Assembly (NCBI GenBank): GCA_937944485.1
Contig: CALDYU010000021.1
Coordinates: forward strand, 1 to 64,000
Direction: 5' to 3'
Length of the DNA: 64,000 bases
Source: an uncultured Flavobacteriaceae bacterium
Lineage (GTDB): Bacteria; Bacteroidota; Bacteroidia; Flavobacteriales; Flavobacteriaceae
Of this stretch, positions 32,429 to 41,759 are shown piece after piece (position 1 is the first letter of the stretch; each line of letters opens with the position of its first letter). The notes beneath the pieces were generated by a model. The model was not told where the DNA came from. It was given only the letters and a program-made list of their open reading frames with translations, and made no database searches. Made by a program: the position numbers and the translations under genes.

Positions 32429-33253
32429 TTAAACCGCCACAACCCCCTTAATATGTGGATGCGGGTCATAGTCTACCAAGGCAAAGTCTTCAAATTTGAA
32501 GTCAAAAATATTTTTAATTTCAGGATTCAGAATCATTTTGGGAAGTGTACGTGGTTCACGACTTAGTTGTAGTTCAACCTGCTCCATATGATTGTTATAA
32601 ATATGCGCATCACCGAAGGTATGAATGAAATCTCCAGCTTCATATCCACATACTTGTGCCATCATCATGGTAAATAAGGCATACGAAGCGATATTAAAAG
32701 GCACTCCTAAAAAGATATCAGCACTACGCTGGTAGAGTTGACATGATAATTTACCATCGGCCACATAAAACTGAAAGAAGGCATGGCACGGGGGTAGCGC
32801 TGCTTTACCGTTGGCTACGTTATCTGAAAATGATTTTGAAGTGTCTGGCAATACACTGGGGTTCCAAGCAGAGACTAGCATGCGTCTACTATTCGGATTA
32901 TTTTTTAGCGAATGAATGACCTCCTTTATTTGGTCAATTTCATCATTGTTCCAGTTGCGCCATTGATGCCCATATACGGGTCCTAAATCACCATTTTCAT
33001 CTGCCCATTCATTCCAAATACGCACCCCATTTTCTTGCAAGTAGTTAACATTGGTGTCTCCTTTTAGAAACCAAAGTAATTCATATACAATAGACTTTAA
33101 ATGTAATTTCTTGGTAGTTACCATCGGAAAACCTTCGCTCAAGTCGAAACGCATCTGATAACCGAAAACGCTCATCGTTCCTGTTCCTGTTCTATCTCCT
33201 TTTTGATTGCCTGTCGCTAGAACGTGTTTGAGTAAGTCGTGGTATTGTTTCAT
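32429..33253 (-). CDS. thyA: Thymidylate synthase
   Basis: This enzyme methylates dUMP to dTMP using methylene-tetrahydrofolate. The 274-residue protein has the standard ThyA features: [20 protein letters not shown], the [11 protein letters not shown] segment, the catalytic cysteine in [13 protein letters not shown], the [20 protein letters not shown] block and [15 protein letters not shown]. It lies between a secreted TonB-C protein and a four-helix-bundle gene on the same strand, close to a nucleoside permease. Confidence 0.95.
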   Translation of the reverse strand: MKQYHDLLKHVLATGNQKGDRTGTGTMSVFGYQMRFDLSEGFPMVTTKKLHLKSIVYELLWFLKGDTNVNYLQENGVRIWNEWADENGDLGPVYGHQWRNWNNDEIDQIKEVIHSLKNNPNSRRMLVSAWNPSVLPDTSKSFSDNVANGKAALPPCHAFFQFYVADGKLSCQLYQRSADIFLGVPFNIASYALFTMMMAQVCGYEAGDFIHTFGDAHIYNNHMEQVELQLSREPRTLPKMILNPEIKNIFDFKFEDFALVDYDPHPHIKGVVAV

Positions 33254-33270
33254 AATCTTACAAAGGTAAT

Positions 33271-33294
33271 GGGTGTAGGGTAAAGGGTAAAGAA
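33271..33294. repeat. Left flank repeat of the four-helix-bundle gene
   Basis: GGGTGTAGGGTAAAGGGTAAAGAA lies five bases before the gene's stop side and is built of GGGTAAA-like heptamers. Its imperfect inverse copy lies at 33690-33720 on the other side of the gene. Confidence 0.5.
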
Positions 33295-33298
33295 TTTG

Positions 33299-33655
33299 TT
33301 ATTTGGAGTTATTATATTTTATTAACGAAGCTATTCTTTTCTGTAAAACCTGTATGCTCTCTATAGTTTTCGAAATCTTAACCGTACTGATAAAATCTAA
33401 ATCGGAACAAAGTAATAAATGTGATTCAAGCTCATAAGCTGAACCCAGACTAATTTGAAGAAAACGTACAAAATCTTTTTGAGAATATTTAGCGGAGCCT
33501 TCTGCAATATTTGCGGGTATCGAAATGACACATCTACTTATTTGTGAAACTAATCCATACTTTTCCGTTTCTGGAAGCGATTTAGTCAGTAAATAAACTT
33601 CTTTCACTAACCTTCTGGAATCCTTCCAAACTTCAAGTTCCCTAAAATTCCTCAT
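33299..33655 (-). CDS. Four-helix bundle protein (S23 / 23S rRNA intervening-sequence family)
   Basis: This 118-residue all-helical protein belongs to the family first found inside intervening sequences of bacterial 23S rRNA genes. The typical blocks are FRELEVWKDSRRLVKEVYLL, PETEKYGLVSQISRCVISIP, ANIAEGSAKYSQKDFVRFLQ, SLGSAYELESHL and the last helix VLQKRIASL. Members are common and scattered in Bacteroidota, and their function is unclear. Here it sits alone between thyA and nupC, flanked by imperfect inverted repeats, which suggests a mobile cassette inserted in a conserved neighbourhood. Confidence 0.87.
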   Translation of the reverse strand: MRNFRELEVWKDSRRLVKEVYLLTKSLPETEKYGLVSQISRCVISIPANIAEGSAKYSQKDFVRFLQISLGSAYELESHLLLCSDLDFISTVKISKTIESIQVLQKRIASLIKYNNSK

Positions 33656-33689
33656 TCAATACTGGGTTTATCTATCGTTCGTATAACAG

Positions 33690-33720
33690 TTCTTCACCTT
33701 TAGCCTATCACCTTTAACCC
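33690..33720. repeat. Right flank repeat of the four-helix-bundle gene
   Basis: TTCTTCACCTTTAGCC...CACCTTTAACCC is the imperfect reverse complement of the flank at 33271-33294 (shared AAGAA, TTTACCC-like units). It directly precedes the nupC stop at 33723. Confidence 0.5.
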
Positions 33721-33722
33721 CT

Positions 33723-35168
33723 TCAACCCAATATCATTCCAGCAATAGTAGCTGAAAGTAGCGAAGCTAAGGAACCACCAAGAACAGCTTTCAAACCAAA
33801 TTGCGATAAGGTCTTTCGCTGACTAGGAGCCAACGAGCCAATACCACCTATTTGAATGCCTATAGAAGCAAAATTGGCAAAACCGCAGAGCATATAGGTG
33901 GCCATAATAACAGATTTATTGAACGTAAAATGAGTAGCGTTTGACATGTCTTTTAACGCTGCTAATTGCGTGTAGCCAACAAATTCGCTCGAGGCTAATT
34001 TGATGCCTAATAGCTGACCCATTAGCATAATATCCTCATTTGCAACACCTATCAGCCACATTAACGGAGCAAATAAGGTCCCTAAAAGGGCTTCTAAGGA
34101 TAGTTTTTCATAGGCAGAATTAGCCGCCACCCATTCATTAATTGATGTTATATCGCCGAACCAGCCAAAAATACCATTGAGCATCGCGATAAAAGCAACA
34201 AAAACCAATAACATAGCACCTACATTGACTGCTAATTTTAAACCTTCTGTAGTTCCATTGGAGATCGCATCTAGCAAATTTGTACCTATCTTTTCATTTG
34301 ACACAGTAACATCAGTATTGATTGCCTCCGTTTGCGGGTATAGCATTTTAGAAATAACAATTGCTCCTGGCGCCGCCATAACAGAAGCCGCAATTAAATG
34401 GCGTGCAAAATCTAATCGCAGTTGCTCGTCATTTCCACCTAAAAACCCAATATAAGCGGCCAAAACACCGCCTGCTACGGTTGCCATGCCGCCAATCATA
34501 ACTAATAGTATCTCTGACTTATTCATTTTTTCTAAATAAGCCTTAATCATAAGTGGTGCTTCGGTTTGTCCTAAAAAAATATTCCCCGCAACAGATAAAC
34601 TTTCTGCACCTGAAATACCCAAGGTCTTGGTGAGCAACCAGGCCAGACCTTTTACAATTTTTTGTATGATGCCCAAATAGAAAAGTACCGAAGTCAAAGC
34701 GGAAAAGAAAATAATAGTAGGCAGAATTTGAAAAGCAAAAATATAACCAATATTAGGGTTTTCTAGATTTAATAAATTCCCTAAAAGAAACTCACTACCT
34801 GCAATTGTAAAGTTTAAAATCTCATTAAATATTTTGCCAAGAAAAGAAAAAATATCTCGAATGAATGGAACTTTTAAAATTCCAACAGCCAATAATAATT
34901 GAATGCCTAAACCTATGCCAACCATTCTCCAGTTAATGGCTTTACGATTTGCACTAAATAGGAAAGCGATGAGAAGTAAAACTATCATTCCGAGAATTCC
35001 ACGGGCTAAGCTTGTAACCGTAAAACCCTCATTTGCAACGATCTCATCTATGTCATTGATTGTCGTGGCATCAATAGTCGCAAGCGTTTCTATAGGAATA
35101 CTATCTTGCGCGATACAAGGTGAAAGTGAGAGGAGGGCAAGCAGCAGTAATCTTAAATTGATTTTCAT
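33723..35168 (-). CDS. nupC: Concentrative nucleoside transporter (NupC/CNT family)
   Basis: This inner-membrane ion-coupled nucleoside importer has 481 residues. An amino-terminal signal-like hydrophobic segment and an acidic stretch (about 1-50) are followed by about ten helices. The family motifs NLLNLENPNIGYIFAFQILP, SVAGNIFLGQTEAPLMIKAY, NVGAMLLVFVAFIAMLNG, NKSVIMATYMLCGFANFASI and GGIGSLAPSQRK are visible. The GQTEAP and GFANFASIGIQIGG segments are the conserved CNT substrate and ion regions. It is downstream of the nuclease-family gene and supplies nucleosides for salvage. Confidence 0.92.
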   Translation of the reverse strand: MKINLRLLLLALLSLSPCIAQDSIPIETLATIDATTINDIDEIVANEGFTVTSLARGILGMIVLLLIAFLFSANRKAINWRMVGIGLGIQLLLAVGILKVPFIRDIFSFLGKIFNEILNFTIAGSEFLLGNLLNLENPNIGYIFAFQILPTIIFFSALTSVLFYLGIIQKIVKGLAWLLTKTLGISGAESLSVAGNIFLGQTEAPLMIKAYLEKMNKSEILLVMIGGMATVAGGVLAAYIGFLGGNDEQLRLDFARHLIAASVMAAPGAIVISKMLYPQTEAINTDVTVSNEKIGTNLLDAISNGTTEGLKLAVNVGAMLLVFVAFIAMLNGIFGWFGDITSINEWVAANSAYEKLSLEALLGTLFAPLMWLIGVANEDIMLMGQLLGIKLASSEFVGYTQLAALKDMSNATHFTFNKSVIMATYMLCGFANFASIGIQIGGIGSLAPSQRKTLSQFGLKAVLGGSLASLLSATIAGMILG

Positions 35169-35192
35169 AGCGCACTCGCTCTTTTTAGGTTT

Positions 35193-35819
35193 TTAGTTTC
35201 TTTTGGAAATTTCGTCACGTAGTTTTGCCGCTTTTTCATAATCCTCATTAGCTACGGCCTTATCCAATTCCTTATTCAATTCATCAACAGTTAATTCCGT
35301 ATAACCATCTGATGCACCCTGTTCAATTTCGACGGTTTCTCCTTCTTGTAAAATTTCATCAACCATAATACTTTCATTCTCTCCTTTCTCTTTGTCTTTA
35401 GAAGAGAATTTTAAGAAAATACCGGCTTTATCAAGAATTGTTTTATACGTAAAAATTGGAGCGTTGAATCGTAAGGCTAAGGCTATAGCGTCGCTTGTTC
35501 GGGCATCGATAATTTCTTCTATTTTATCACGCTCACAAATAATACTTGAGTAAAAAACACCGTCAACCAATTTGTGAATAATAACTTGTTTGATAACAAT
35601 ATCAAAGCGGTCAGAAAAGTTCTTAAACAAATCGTGCGTTAACGGGCGTGGGGGTTTAATTTCTTTTTCTAGGGCAATAGCAATAGATTGAGCTTCGAAA
35701 GCACCTATGACAATTGGAAGTTTTCGATCACCATCTACCTCATTCAATATCAAAGCATACGCACCATTTTGCGTTTGACTGTATGATATTCCCTTTATTT
35801 TTAACCGAACTAGACTCAT
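35193..35819 (-). CDS. Bifunctional nuclease family protein (DUF151)
   Basis: This 208-residue protein has the bifunctional nuclease/DUF151 domain in its amino-terminal two thirds (GAYALILNEVDGDRKLPIVI, GAFEAQSIAIALEKEIKPPR, DARTSDAIALALRFNAPIFT) and a short UVR-like coiled coil at the end (ELDKAVANEDYEKAAKLRDEI). Related proteins bind or cleave nucleic acid, and the exact role is unproven here. An acidic stretch joins the two parts. It is transcribed toward nupC, with 24 bases between them. Confidence 0.87.
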   Translation of the reverse strand: MSLVRLKIKGISYSQTQNGAYALILNEVDGDRKLPIVIGAFEAQSIAIALEKEIKPPRPLTHDLFKNFSDRFDIVIKQVIIHKLVDGVFYSSIICERDKIEEIIDARTSDAIALALRFNAPIFTYKTILDKAGIFLKFSSKDKEKGENESIMVDEILQEGETVEIEQGASDGYTELTVDELNKELDKAVANEDYEKAAKLRDEISKRN

Positions 35820-35832
35820 AGGTATTTCAAGT

Positions 35833-35879
35833 AAAAAAAAGCTGTTTAAATAAGAGGGTAGCCCTATTATTTAAACAGC
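35833..35879 (-). terminator. Terminator of etfBA
   Basis: GCTGTTTAAATAA/TTATTTAAACAGC is a perfect 13-bp stem with a 13-base loop. On the minus strand it is followed by a run of eight T. It lies between etfA and the DUF151 gene. Confidence 0.9.
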
Positions 35880-35906
35880 CTCTATAAGAAGGCAAATTAA
35901 CAAAAT

Positions 35907-36875
35907 TTAAGCGTTTTGCGCTTTAAATGCCTTTAATTTTTCGACAAGTTGCGGTATAACTTCGAAGGCATCACCCACAATACCATAATCTGCCGCTTTA
36001 AAAAAGGGCGCTTCTGGGTCTGAATTGATAACTACTTTTACCTTTGAAGAACTTACCCCAGCTAAATGTTGAATCGCACCTGAGATTCCAATAGCTATAT
36101 AGAGGTTACTAGCCACAGGCTTTCCTGTTTGGCCAACGTGCTCGCCATGTGGGCGCCAACCTAAATCAGAAACAGGTTTTGAACAAGCGGTTGCAGCGCC
36201 TAAAACGTCTGCCAGTTCTTCAATCATTCCCCAATTTTCAGGACCTTTTAATCCTCTTCCTGCAGAAACAACAATATCAGCATCCGCAATGGTGGCCTTT
36301 CCAACTACTTTATCCACTTCAACTGATTTTGTTGAAAAATCAGCATCACTTAAGTTCGGACTAAAGGCTTCAACAGCCGTAGCAGTAGCATTTTCATGCG
36401 CACCAAAAGCATTGTTAGAAACACCAATAAGTTTAATTGCCGTATTGATTTGTGAGTGGGCAAATCCTTTGTTACTAAATGCGGTTCTTTTTACACTGAA
36501 CGGACTTGTGCTTGATGGAGCCGCAACAACATTAGGTACATACCCTGCATTCAATTTACCTGCGACCAATGGCGCAAGAAATTTGGTATCAGTACTTGAA
36601 CTTACAACAATAACGGTTGCACCTACTTTTGCAATGGCTTCGCAAATTACAGCGGCATACGCTTTGGCGTTGAATGTTTTCAAATCATTATTAGCAACAT
36701 TTAAAACTTTAGAAACGCCATAGGCGCCTAAACTATCATTGTCTGAACTATTGATGGCAATTGCCGTTACAGAAGTTCCCATTTGATCGGCAATTACTTT
36801 ACCATAAGAAGCTACTTCAAAAGCATTCTTTTTGAATTTTCCGTTTTCTGATTCTGTATAGACTAATACTGACAT
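35907..36875 (-). CDS. etfA: Electron transfer flavoprotein alpha subunit
   Basis: This FAD-binding subunit of ETF passes electrons from acyl-CoA and other dehydrogenases to ETF:quinone oxidoreductase. The 322-residue protein ends with the FAD-binding carboxy domain: ADIVVSAGRGLKGPENWGMI, ACSKPVSDLGWRPHGEHVGQ and SGAIQHLAGVSSSKVKVVIN. The amino-terminal half is the degenerate nucleotide-fold domain. The start is 9 bases after etfB, so both are made from one message. Confidence 0.95.
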   Translation of the reverse strand: MSVLVYTESENGKFKKNAFEVASYGKVIADQMGTSVTAIAINSSDNDSLGAYGVSKVLNVANNDLKTFNAKAYAAVICEAIAKVGATVIVVSSSTDTKFLAPLVAGKLNAGYVPNVVAAPSSTSPFSVKRTAFSNKGFAHSQINTAIKLIGVSNNAFGAHENATATAVEAFSPNLSDADFSTKSVEVDKVVGKATIADADIVVSAGRGLKGPENWGMIEELADVLGAATACSKPVSDLGWRPHGEHVGQTGKPVASNLYIAIGISGAIQHLAGVSSSKVKVVINSDPEAPFFKAADYGIVGDAFEVIPQLVEKLKAFKAQNA

Positions 36876-36884
36876 AATTCTTAT

Positions 36885-37625
36885 TTAGATTGTTTTTGCT
36901 TCGTTATGAAGAAGGTTAATTAAATCATCTACATTATCAACTAATTTTACGGCTCCTTTTGCGGCGGGCTTTTCAAACTTAGTGTCTTGGGTAGCTTGTG
37001 TGGCATCGACAGCTTCAACTACAGTCAATGCTTTTTTTCTTGCCATCATAATACCACGCATGTTAGGTATTCTTAAATCACTTTCAGCTACCAAACCTTT
37101 TTGTCCGCCAATAATAAGAGGTAAGGAGGTAGCAATAGTTTCTTTACCACCATCGATTTCACGCATGGCAGTAGCCTTGTCTCCATCTATTTCAAGATTG
37201 ATACAGGTATTTACAAAATTCATATCAAGAAGGGAAGCCATTATACCGGGCACCATGCCACCATTATAATCAATAGATTCACGTCCTGCAATTACCAAAT
37301 CATAACTGCCATTTTTCACGACTTCAACCAATTGTTGGGCAACAAAAAAACCATCAGTAGGTGCGGCATTTACCCGAATAGCCTCGTCAGCTCCTATAGC
37401 AAGAGCTTTACGAATAGTAGGCTCTGTCGATGCTTCGCCAACGGTAGCTACGTGCACCGTAGCACCTTGCTTTTCTTTAAACCACATGGCACGTGTTAAT
37501 CCGAATTCATCATTCGGATTAATTACAAATTGTACGCCATTGGTGTCAAATTGGGTATCACCCTCTGTAAAATTTATCTTAGAAGTAGTGTCTGGAACAT
37601 TACTAATACAAACTAATATTTTCAT
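36885..37625 (-). CDS. etfB: Electron transfer flavoprotein beta subunit
   Basis: This AMP-binding subunit of electron transfer flavoprotein has 246 residues. Recognisable regions are KILVCISNVPDTTSKINF, the NPNDEFGLTRAMWFKEKQGA block, VIAGRESIDYNGGMVPGIMA and the signature LPLIIGGQKGLVAESDLRIP, NMRGIMMARKK. It is the first gene of the etfBA operon, divergent from pdhB. The roughly 260-base spacer between them holds only a -7-like element for pdhB. Confidence 0.95.
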   Translation of the reverse strand: MKILVCISNVPDTTSKINFTEGDTQFDTNGVQFVINPNDEFGLTRAMWFKEKQGATVHVATVGEASTEPTIRKALAIGADEAIRVNAAPTDGFFVAQQLVEVVKNGSYDLVIAGRESIDYNGGMVPGIMASLLDMNFVNTCINLEIDGDKATAMREIDGGKETIATSLPLIIGGQKGLVAESDLRIPNMRGIMMARKKALTVVEAVDATQATQDTKFEKPAAKGAVKLVDNVDDLINLLHNEAKTI

Positions 37626-37842
37626 TGAAGTTTTTTTCTGTAAATATGTTAGATGTCAAACGAAAATGGACTACTAAAAAGTATGAATTCGATATAATTT
37701 TTCATATATTTTTTTACGCCTTAATAGTAGCAAAAAACAAAGATGCGAAGATAGGTAATAATTTCAAAAAATACTATGCATGCATAGTATTTTTTATAAC
37801 TTTTTTAGAAAAGATGTGACTCTTTTTTGCGATATAATTTGC

Positions 37843-37850
37843 TATTTTTG
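37843..37850 (+). promoter_or_regulatory. -7 element TATTTTTG upstream of pdhB
   Basis: TATTTTTG matches TAnnTTTG 34 bases before the pdhB ATG. The nearest TTG (37827-37829) is only 13 bases away, so the -33 element is unclear. Upstream, ATACTATGCATGCATAGTAT (37771-37790) is a perfect 20-base palindrome that could be an operator. Confidence 0.55.
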
Positions 37851-37884
37851 CATGCGTTTTTAGCACAACAAAGAATCTATTACT

Positions 37885-38862
37885 ATGAAGACAATACAAT
37901 TCCGTGAGGCGATTGCCGAAGCAATGTCAGAAGAAATGAGAAATGACGAATCTATTTACTTAATGGGTGAAGAAGTTGCCGAATACAATGGTGCCTATAA
38001 GGCATCTAAGGGAATGCTAGATGAATTTGGTGCTAAAAGAGTTATTGACACTCCTATTTCTGAGCTGGGTTTTGCAGGTATTGGTGTTGGGTCAACGATG
38101 ACGGGTAATCGGCCTATTATCGAATTTATGACTTTTAATTTTGCTTTGGTCGGTATTGATCAAATTATTAATAATGCTGCTAAAATTCGTCAAATGTCTG
38201 GAGGTCAGTTTCCGTGTCCTATTGTTTTCAGAGGTCCTACTGCCTCTGCAGGTCAGCTTGCCGCAACGCATTCTCAGGCTTTTGAAAGCTGGTATGCCAA
38301 TTGTCCTGGTTTAAAAGTAGTTGTCCCCTCAAATCCAGCTGATGCTAAGGGTTTGCTAAAATCGGCTATTCGCGATGACGATCCGGTTATTTTTATGGAG
38401 TCTGAGCAAATGTACGGTGATAAAGGCGAAGTCCCCGAAGGAGAATATACCATTCCTCTTGGTGTCGCTGCTATGCGAAGAACAGGTACTGACGTAACTA
38501 TTGTTTCCTTTGGTAAAATCATTAAAGAAGCTGATAAAGCTGCTGATGTTTTAGAAAAAGAAGGTATTTCGTGTGAAATAATAGATTTACGTACCGTAAA
38601 GCCCATGGATTATGAGGCTATTTTAAACTCTGTTAAGAAAACAAACCGCTTGGTAATTTTGGAAGAAGCATGGCCTTTTGGTAATGTGGCTACCGAAATT
38701 ACTTTTCATGTACAAAAACACGCTTTTGATTATTTAGATGCTCCTATTGAAAAAATAAACACAGCAGATACCCCTGCACCTTATTCCCCTGTATTGCTTG
38801 AAGCATGGTTACCTAATCACCAAGATGTAATTAATGCCGTTAAGAAAGTGTTATATAAATAA
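37885..38862 (+). CDS. pdhB: Pyruvate dehydrogenase E1 beta subunit
   Basis: This is the partner of PdhA in the thiamine-dependent E1 heterotetramer. The 325-residue protein has the expected segments LMGEEVAEYNGAYKASKGM, TPISELGFAGIGVGSTMTGN, QMSGGQFPCPIVFRGPTASA, HSQAFESWYANCPGLKVVVP and EAWPFGNVATEI. It is separated from pdhA-pdhC by about 20 kb, which is common in this group of bacteria. A following -7-like TACCTTTG (38882-38889) belongs to the next gene. Confidence 0.95.
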   Translation: MKTIQFREAIAEAMSEEMRNDESIYLMGEEVAEYNGAYKASKGMLDEFGAKRVIDTPISELGFAGIGVGSTMTGNRPIIEFMTFNFALVGIDQIINNAAKIRQMSGGQFPCPIVFRGPTASAGQLAATHSQAFESWYANCPGLKVVVPSNPADAKGLLKSAIRDDDPVIFMESEQMYGDKGEVPEGEYTIPLGVAAMRRTGTDVTIVSFGKIIKEADKAADVLEKEGISCEIIDLRTVKPMDYEAILNSVKKTNRLVILEEAWPFGNVATEITFHVQKHAFDYLDAPIEKINTADTPAPYSPVLLEAWLPNHQDVINAVKKVLYK

Positions 38863-38969
38863 AACAAACGTTTTGTAACGATACCTTTGCTTCGTCGACT
38901 ATGTATTGACGATGTATTTTTGTTGGTATGCTATTTGATAGTAGCCTAGCAAAACAGGAAAGAATTCAA

Positions 38970-41471
38970 ATGAAGCATTTACTCTTAATTAGTACTCTTT
39001 TTTATTCTTTAATGGCTTTCTCACAAACAAAGGTGAGTGGTATGGTCATTGACGAAGTTGGTGAACCTATTTCTTTTGCGAATGTAATTTTCAAAAATTC
39101 TACGCAAGGTACTATAACCAATGATGATGGTCGTTTTTATATGGAATCAGATCAAACCTATACCGCCCTTTTGGTTTCATTTATTGGCTTCGAAGACAAA
39201 GAAGTTCAACTTACTTCGAAGGTTACCTATGACATGAAAATTAGTTTGACAGAGGCAACGGAAGAATTAAATGAAATTGTGTTGATTTCAGGAAAGCAGT
39301 CTAAAAAGAACAATCCGGCGGTAGAAATTCTAAAAAAGATTTGGGCCAAAAAAAGGGTAAACGGCCTGCGTAAATTTGATCAATACGCTTTCGATAAATA
39401 TGAAAAGGTTGAGTTTGATTTAAATACGATAGATAGTGCCCTTATGAAACGAAAAATTTTCAAAGGCTTAGAATTTATATTTCAAGATTTAGATACTTCA
39501 CGTATTACGGGTAAGACCTATCTGCCCATTTTCCTGAATGAAACCTTTTCTAAGGTATATGGTGATAACCGTATTAATGAAGAAAAAGAAAATATTCTTG
39601 GCAATAAAACTTCTGGTTTTGATAGCAATCAAGCTATTATTGCTTTCGTAGCAGATTTGTATCAAGAATATGATGTGTATGACAATTATTTGAAATTTTT
39701 TGACAAGAGTTTTACGAGTCCGTTGTCAAGAACAGGGGTTGATACGTATAATTACGCTTTACGTGATAGCGCCTATATTGATAATAAATGGTGTTATAAT
39801 ATCGTCTATTACCCCAGGCGAAAGAACGAACTGACTTTTAAAGGTGATTTTTGGGTAAATGACTCAACTTATGCTATAAAAAACATCAATTTAGAAGTTA
39901 CTAAAAGTGCCAATATAAATTGGGTAAAGGAGATTTATATTGAACAAGAGTTTGATGTAGTTAACGATTCCGTTTTTCTTTTAAAGCGTGATTATATGTT
40001 GAGTGATTTCAGTTTTAGAAAAAAAGAAAATTCTAAGGGAGTCTACGGAAAAAGAACTACGGTTTATGATAATTATGTTTTTGATGAAGAAAAGCCAAGA
40101 GATTTTTATCAAAAAGATAAGAACCCATTTGATATCAATACCGTAATAAAAGATGATGATTTTTGGACGAAGAACCGATTGGAAGAACTGAATAAAGACG
40201 AATCAGGAATATACAAATTACTTGATACCTTAAAAACGGTTCCAAAGTTTAAAACATATTATAATATCGTAAGTATACTAGGTTCAGGGTATGTTGAAAT
40301 TGATAAATGGGATCTCGATATTGGCTCCGTTTATGATGTCTTCGGATTTAATGATGCTGAAGGGCCTCGTTTGCGAGCGGGAGCACGAACTTTTTTCGGG
40401 TCTAATGACACATGGCGACTGGAAGGTTATACCGCCTATGGTTTTACTGATAAAAAATTTAAGTATGGTATTTCAGGGAAGTTTTTACTCGATAGAAATA
40501 GTCGACTGATTGTTTCTGGTGGCAATCGAAGGGATATTGAGCAACTAGGTGGCAGCCTTACGGCCACAAATGATGTTTTAGGAAGAAGTATTGCCTCATC
40601 AACCTTGCTTACCGTTGGTGCAAATAATCGATTGACAAATATTAACTTAAGTGCATTTAACCTTGAGATTGAACCGATAACGAACTTGAGAGTTGGTATA
40701 GGCAGCACGTTTCGAACCCTTAGCTCGGCGCTACCCAATGATTTCAGTTTAGATTATATAAATAATGACGCACCCAATGGTGTTTCCTCTGAGATTCGAC
40801 AGCTTGATTTGAATGCCTTACTTATTTATACTCCTGGCAAAAAAACGATCGGTTATGGTGTAGAAAGAGCTGATGTAAATGACACCTATAGCACCTTGCT
40901 TTTTAGTTATACCAAGGGATTAAATAGTATTTTAGATAGCGATTTTGCCTATGACAAATTACAATTTTCGTATACACAACCTTGGCAAATCGGGGGGTTT
41001 GGTAGACTCTTTACGACGCTTGAACTTGGAAAAACTTTTGGAGATGTACCCCTAGGATTACTTAGTGTTATACCTGGCAATCAAACCATATTTTCAAATT
41101 ACGGAACCTTTACAAACCTTGATTTTTACGAATTTGTAAGTGATACGTACGTCTCGCTACATATGCAGCATAATTTTAATGGCAGGTTATTTTCAAGAAT
41201 ACCCTTTTTGCGTAAATTAAATCTTCGTGAAGTTATTGGTTTGAGAGGTGTTTGGGGAGAACTCTCAGCCGCTAATTTAGCCTTGAACCAACCAGCAACG
41301 GTAAACACCCAATTACGAGCGCCTACAGACCGTATTTACTATGAATATTCGATAGGCGTTGGTAATATATTTAGAGTATTGCGTATTGATTTCAATTTTA
41401 GAGGAAACTATCTCGATAGTCCTGATGTGCGACCTTTTGGAGTGACTGGTACGTTCGGGTTTAGTTTTTAG
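38970..41471 (+). CDS. DUF5686 outer-membrane protein with CarboxypepD_reg domain
   Basis: This large outer-membrane protein has a signal peptide and an amino-terminal carboxypeptidase-regulatory-like beta domain (about residues 20-95, VSGMVIDEVGEPISFANVIF). A long DUF5686 region then ends as a beta barrel with many alternating strands and a carboxy-terminal aromatic residue (TGTFGFSF). The start is taken at 38970 (MKHLLLISTLF), because an earlier ATG at 38928 would place 14 extra polar residues before the signal. About 833 residues remain. Its function is unknown; family members are surface or transport-related proteins. TACCTTTG (38882-38889) is a candidate -7. Confidence 0.83.
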   Translation: MKHLLLISTLFYSLMAFSQTKVSGMVIDEVGEPISFANVIFKNSTQGTITNDDGRFYMESDQTYTALLVSFIGFEDKEVQLTSKVTYDMKISLTEATEELNEIVLISGKQSKKNNPAVEILKKIWAKKRVNGLRKFDQYAFDKYEKVEFDLNTIDSALMKRKIFKGLEFIFQDLDTSRITGKTYLPIFLNETFSKVYGDNRINEEKENILGNKTSGFDSNQAIIAFVADLYQEYDVYDNYLKFFDKSFTSPLSRTGVDTYNYALRDSAYIDNKWCYNIVYYPRRKNELTFKGDFWVNDSTYAIKNINLEVTKSANINWVKEIYIEQEFDVVNDSVFLLKRDYMLSDFSFRKKENSKGVYGKRTTVYDNYVFDEEKPRDFYQKDKNPFDINTVIKDDDFWTKNRLEELNKDESGIYKLLDTLKTVPKFKTYYNIVSILGSGYVEIDKWDLDIGSVYDVFGFNDAEGPRLRAGARTFFGSNDTWRLEGYTAYGFTDKKFKYGISGKFLLDRNSRLIVSGGNRRDIEQLGGSLTATNDVLGRSIASSTLLTVGANNRLTNINLSAFNLEIEPITNLRVGIGSTFRTLSSALPNDFSLDYINNDAPNGVSSEIRQLDLNALLIYTPGKKTIGYGVERADVNDTYSTLLFSYTKGLNSILDSDFAYDKLQFSYTQPWQIGGFGRLFTTLELGKTFGDVPLGLLSVIPGNQTIFSNYGTFTNLDFYEFVSDTYVSLHMQHNFNGRLFSRIPFLRKLNLREVIGLRGVWGELSAANLALNQPATVNTQLRAPTDRIYYEYSIGVGNIFRVLRIDFNFRGNYLDSPDVRPFGVTGTFGFSF

Positions 41472-41506
41472 TTTAGGCTTATTTTTGTTAAATTCTGGAA
41501 ATAAAA

Positions 41507-41554
41507 AAAACAGTAAGATATGTTATTTTAAACACATTATATCTTACTGTTTTT
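41507..41554. terminator. Bidirectional terminator between convergent genes
   Basis: AAAACAGTAAGATAT/ATATCTTACTGTTTT is a 15-bp perfect stem with A and T tracts on both sides, so it can end the DUF5686 gene on the plus strand and the small minus-strand gene. Confidence 0.9.
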
Positions 41555-41560
41555 CAATGA

Positions 41561-41737
41561 CTAAAGGGCTTTGTTTTTTGATTTGTTAACAAAGTAAATG
41601 ACACCTGCACTAATTTCAAAGAGCAACCCTATTGACAAAAAAATACTAGAATATTCTATTTTGAGTATTTTTAAAAAAGCACCAATCATTAATATTAAGG
41701 CTCCTATTAGTAATAGTTTTAGAGGTTTTATATTCAT
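41561..41737 (-). CDS. Small two-helix membrane protein
   Basis: This 58-residue protein consists of two hydrophobic segments, LLLIGALILMIGAFLKIL (about 8-25) and IFLSIGLLFEISAGVIYFV (about 32-50), joined by a short polar turn and ending in a basic tail (NKSKNKAL). The arrangement resembles the GldL-like amino-terminal two-helix module of flavobacterial small membrane proteins. I cannot assign a function. It lies directly downstream of a damaged lipoprotein gene and ends at a bidirectional terminator. Confidence 0.65.
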   Translation of the reverse strand: MNIKPLKLLLIGALILMIGAFLKILKIEYSSIFLSIGLLFEISAGVIYFVNKSKNKAL

Positions 41738-41759
41738 TGTATATGATTTTGGTTAAACA

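Noticed and set aside
38928-38969. ATG at 38928 as the start of the DUF5686 protein
   Set aside because: It would put 14 polar residues before the signal peptide. The ATG at 38970 begins directly with MKHLLLI.
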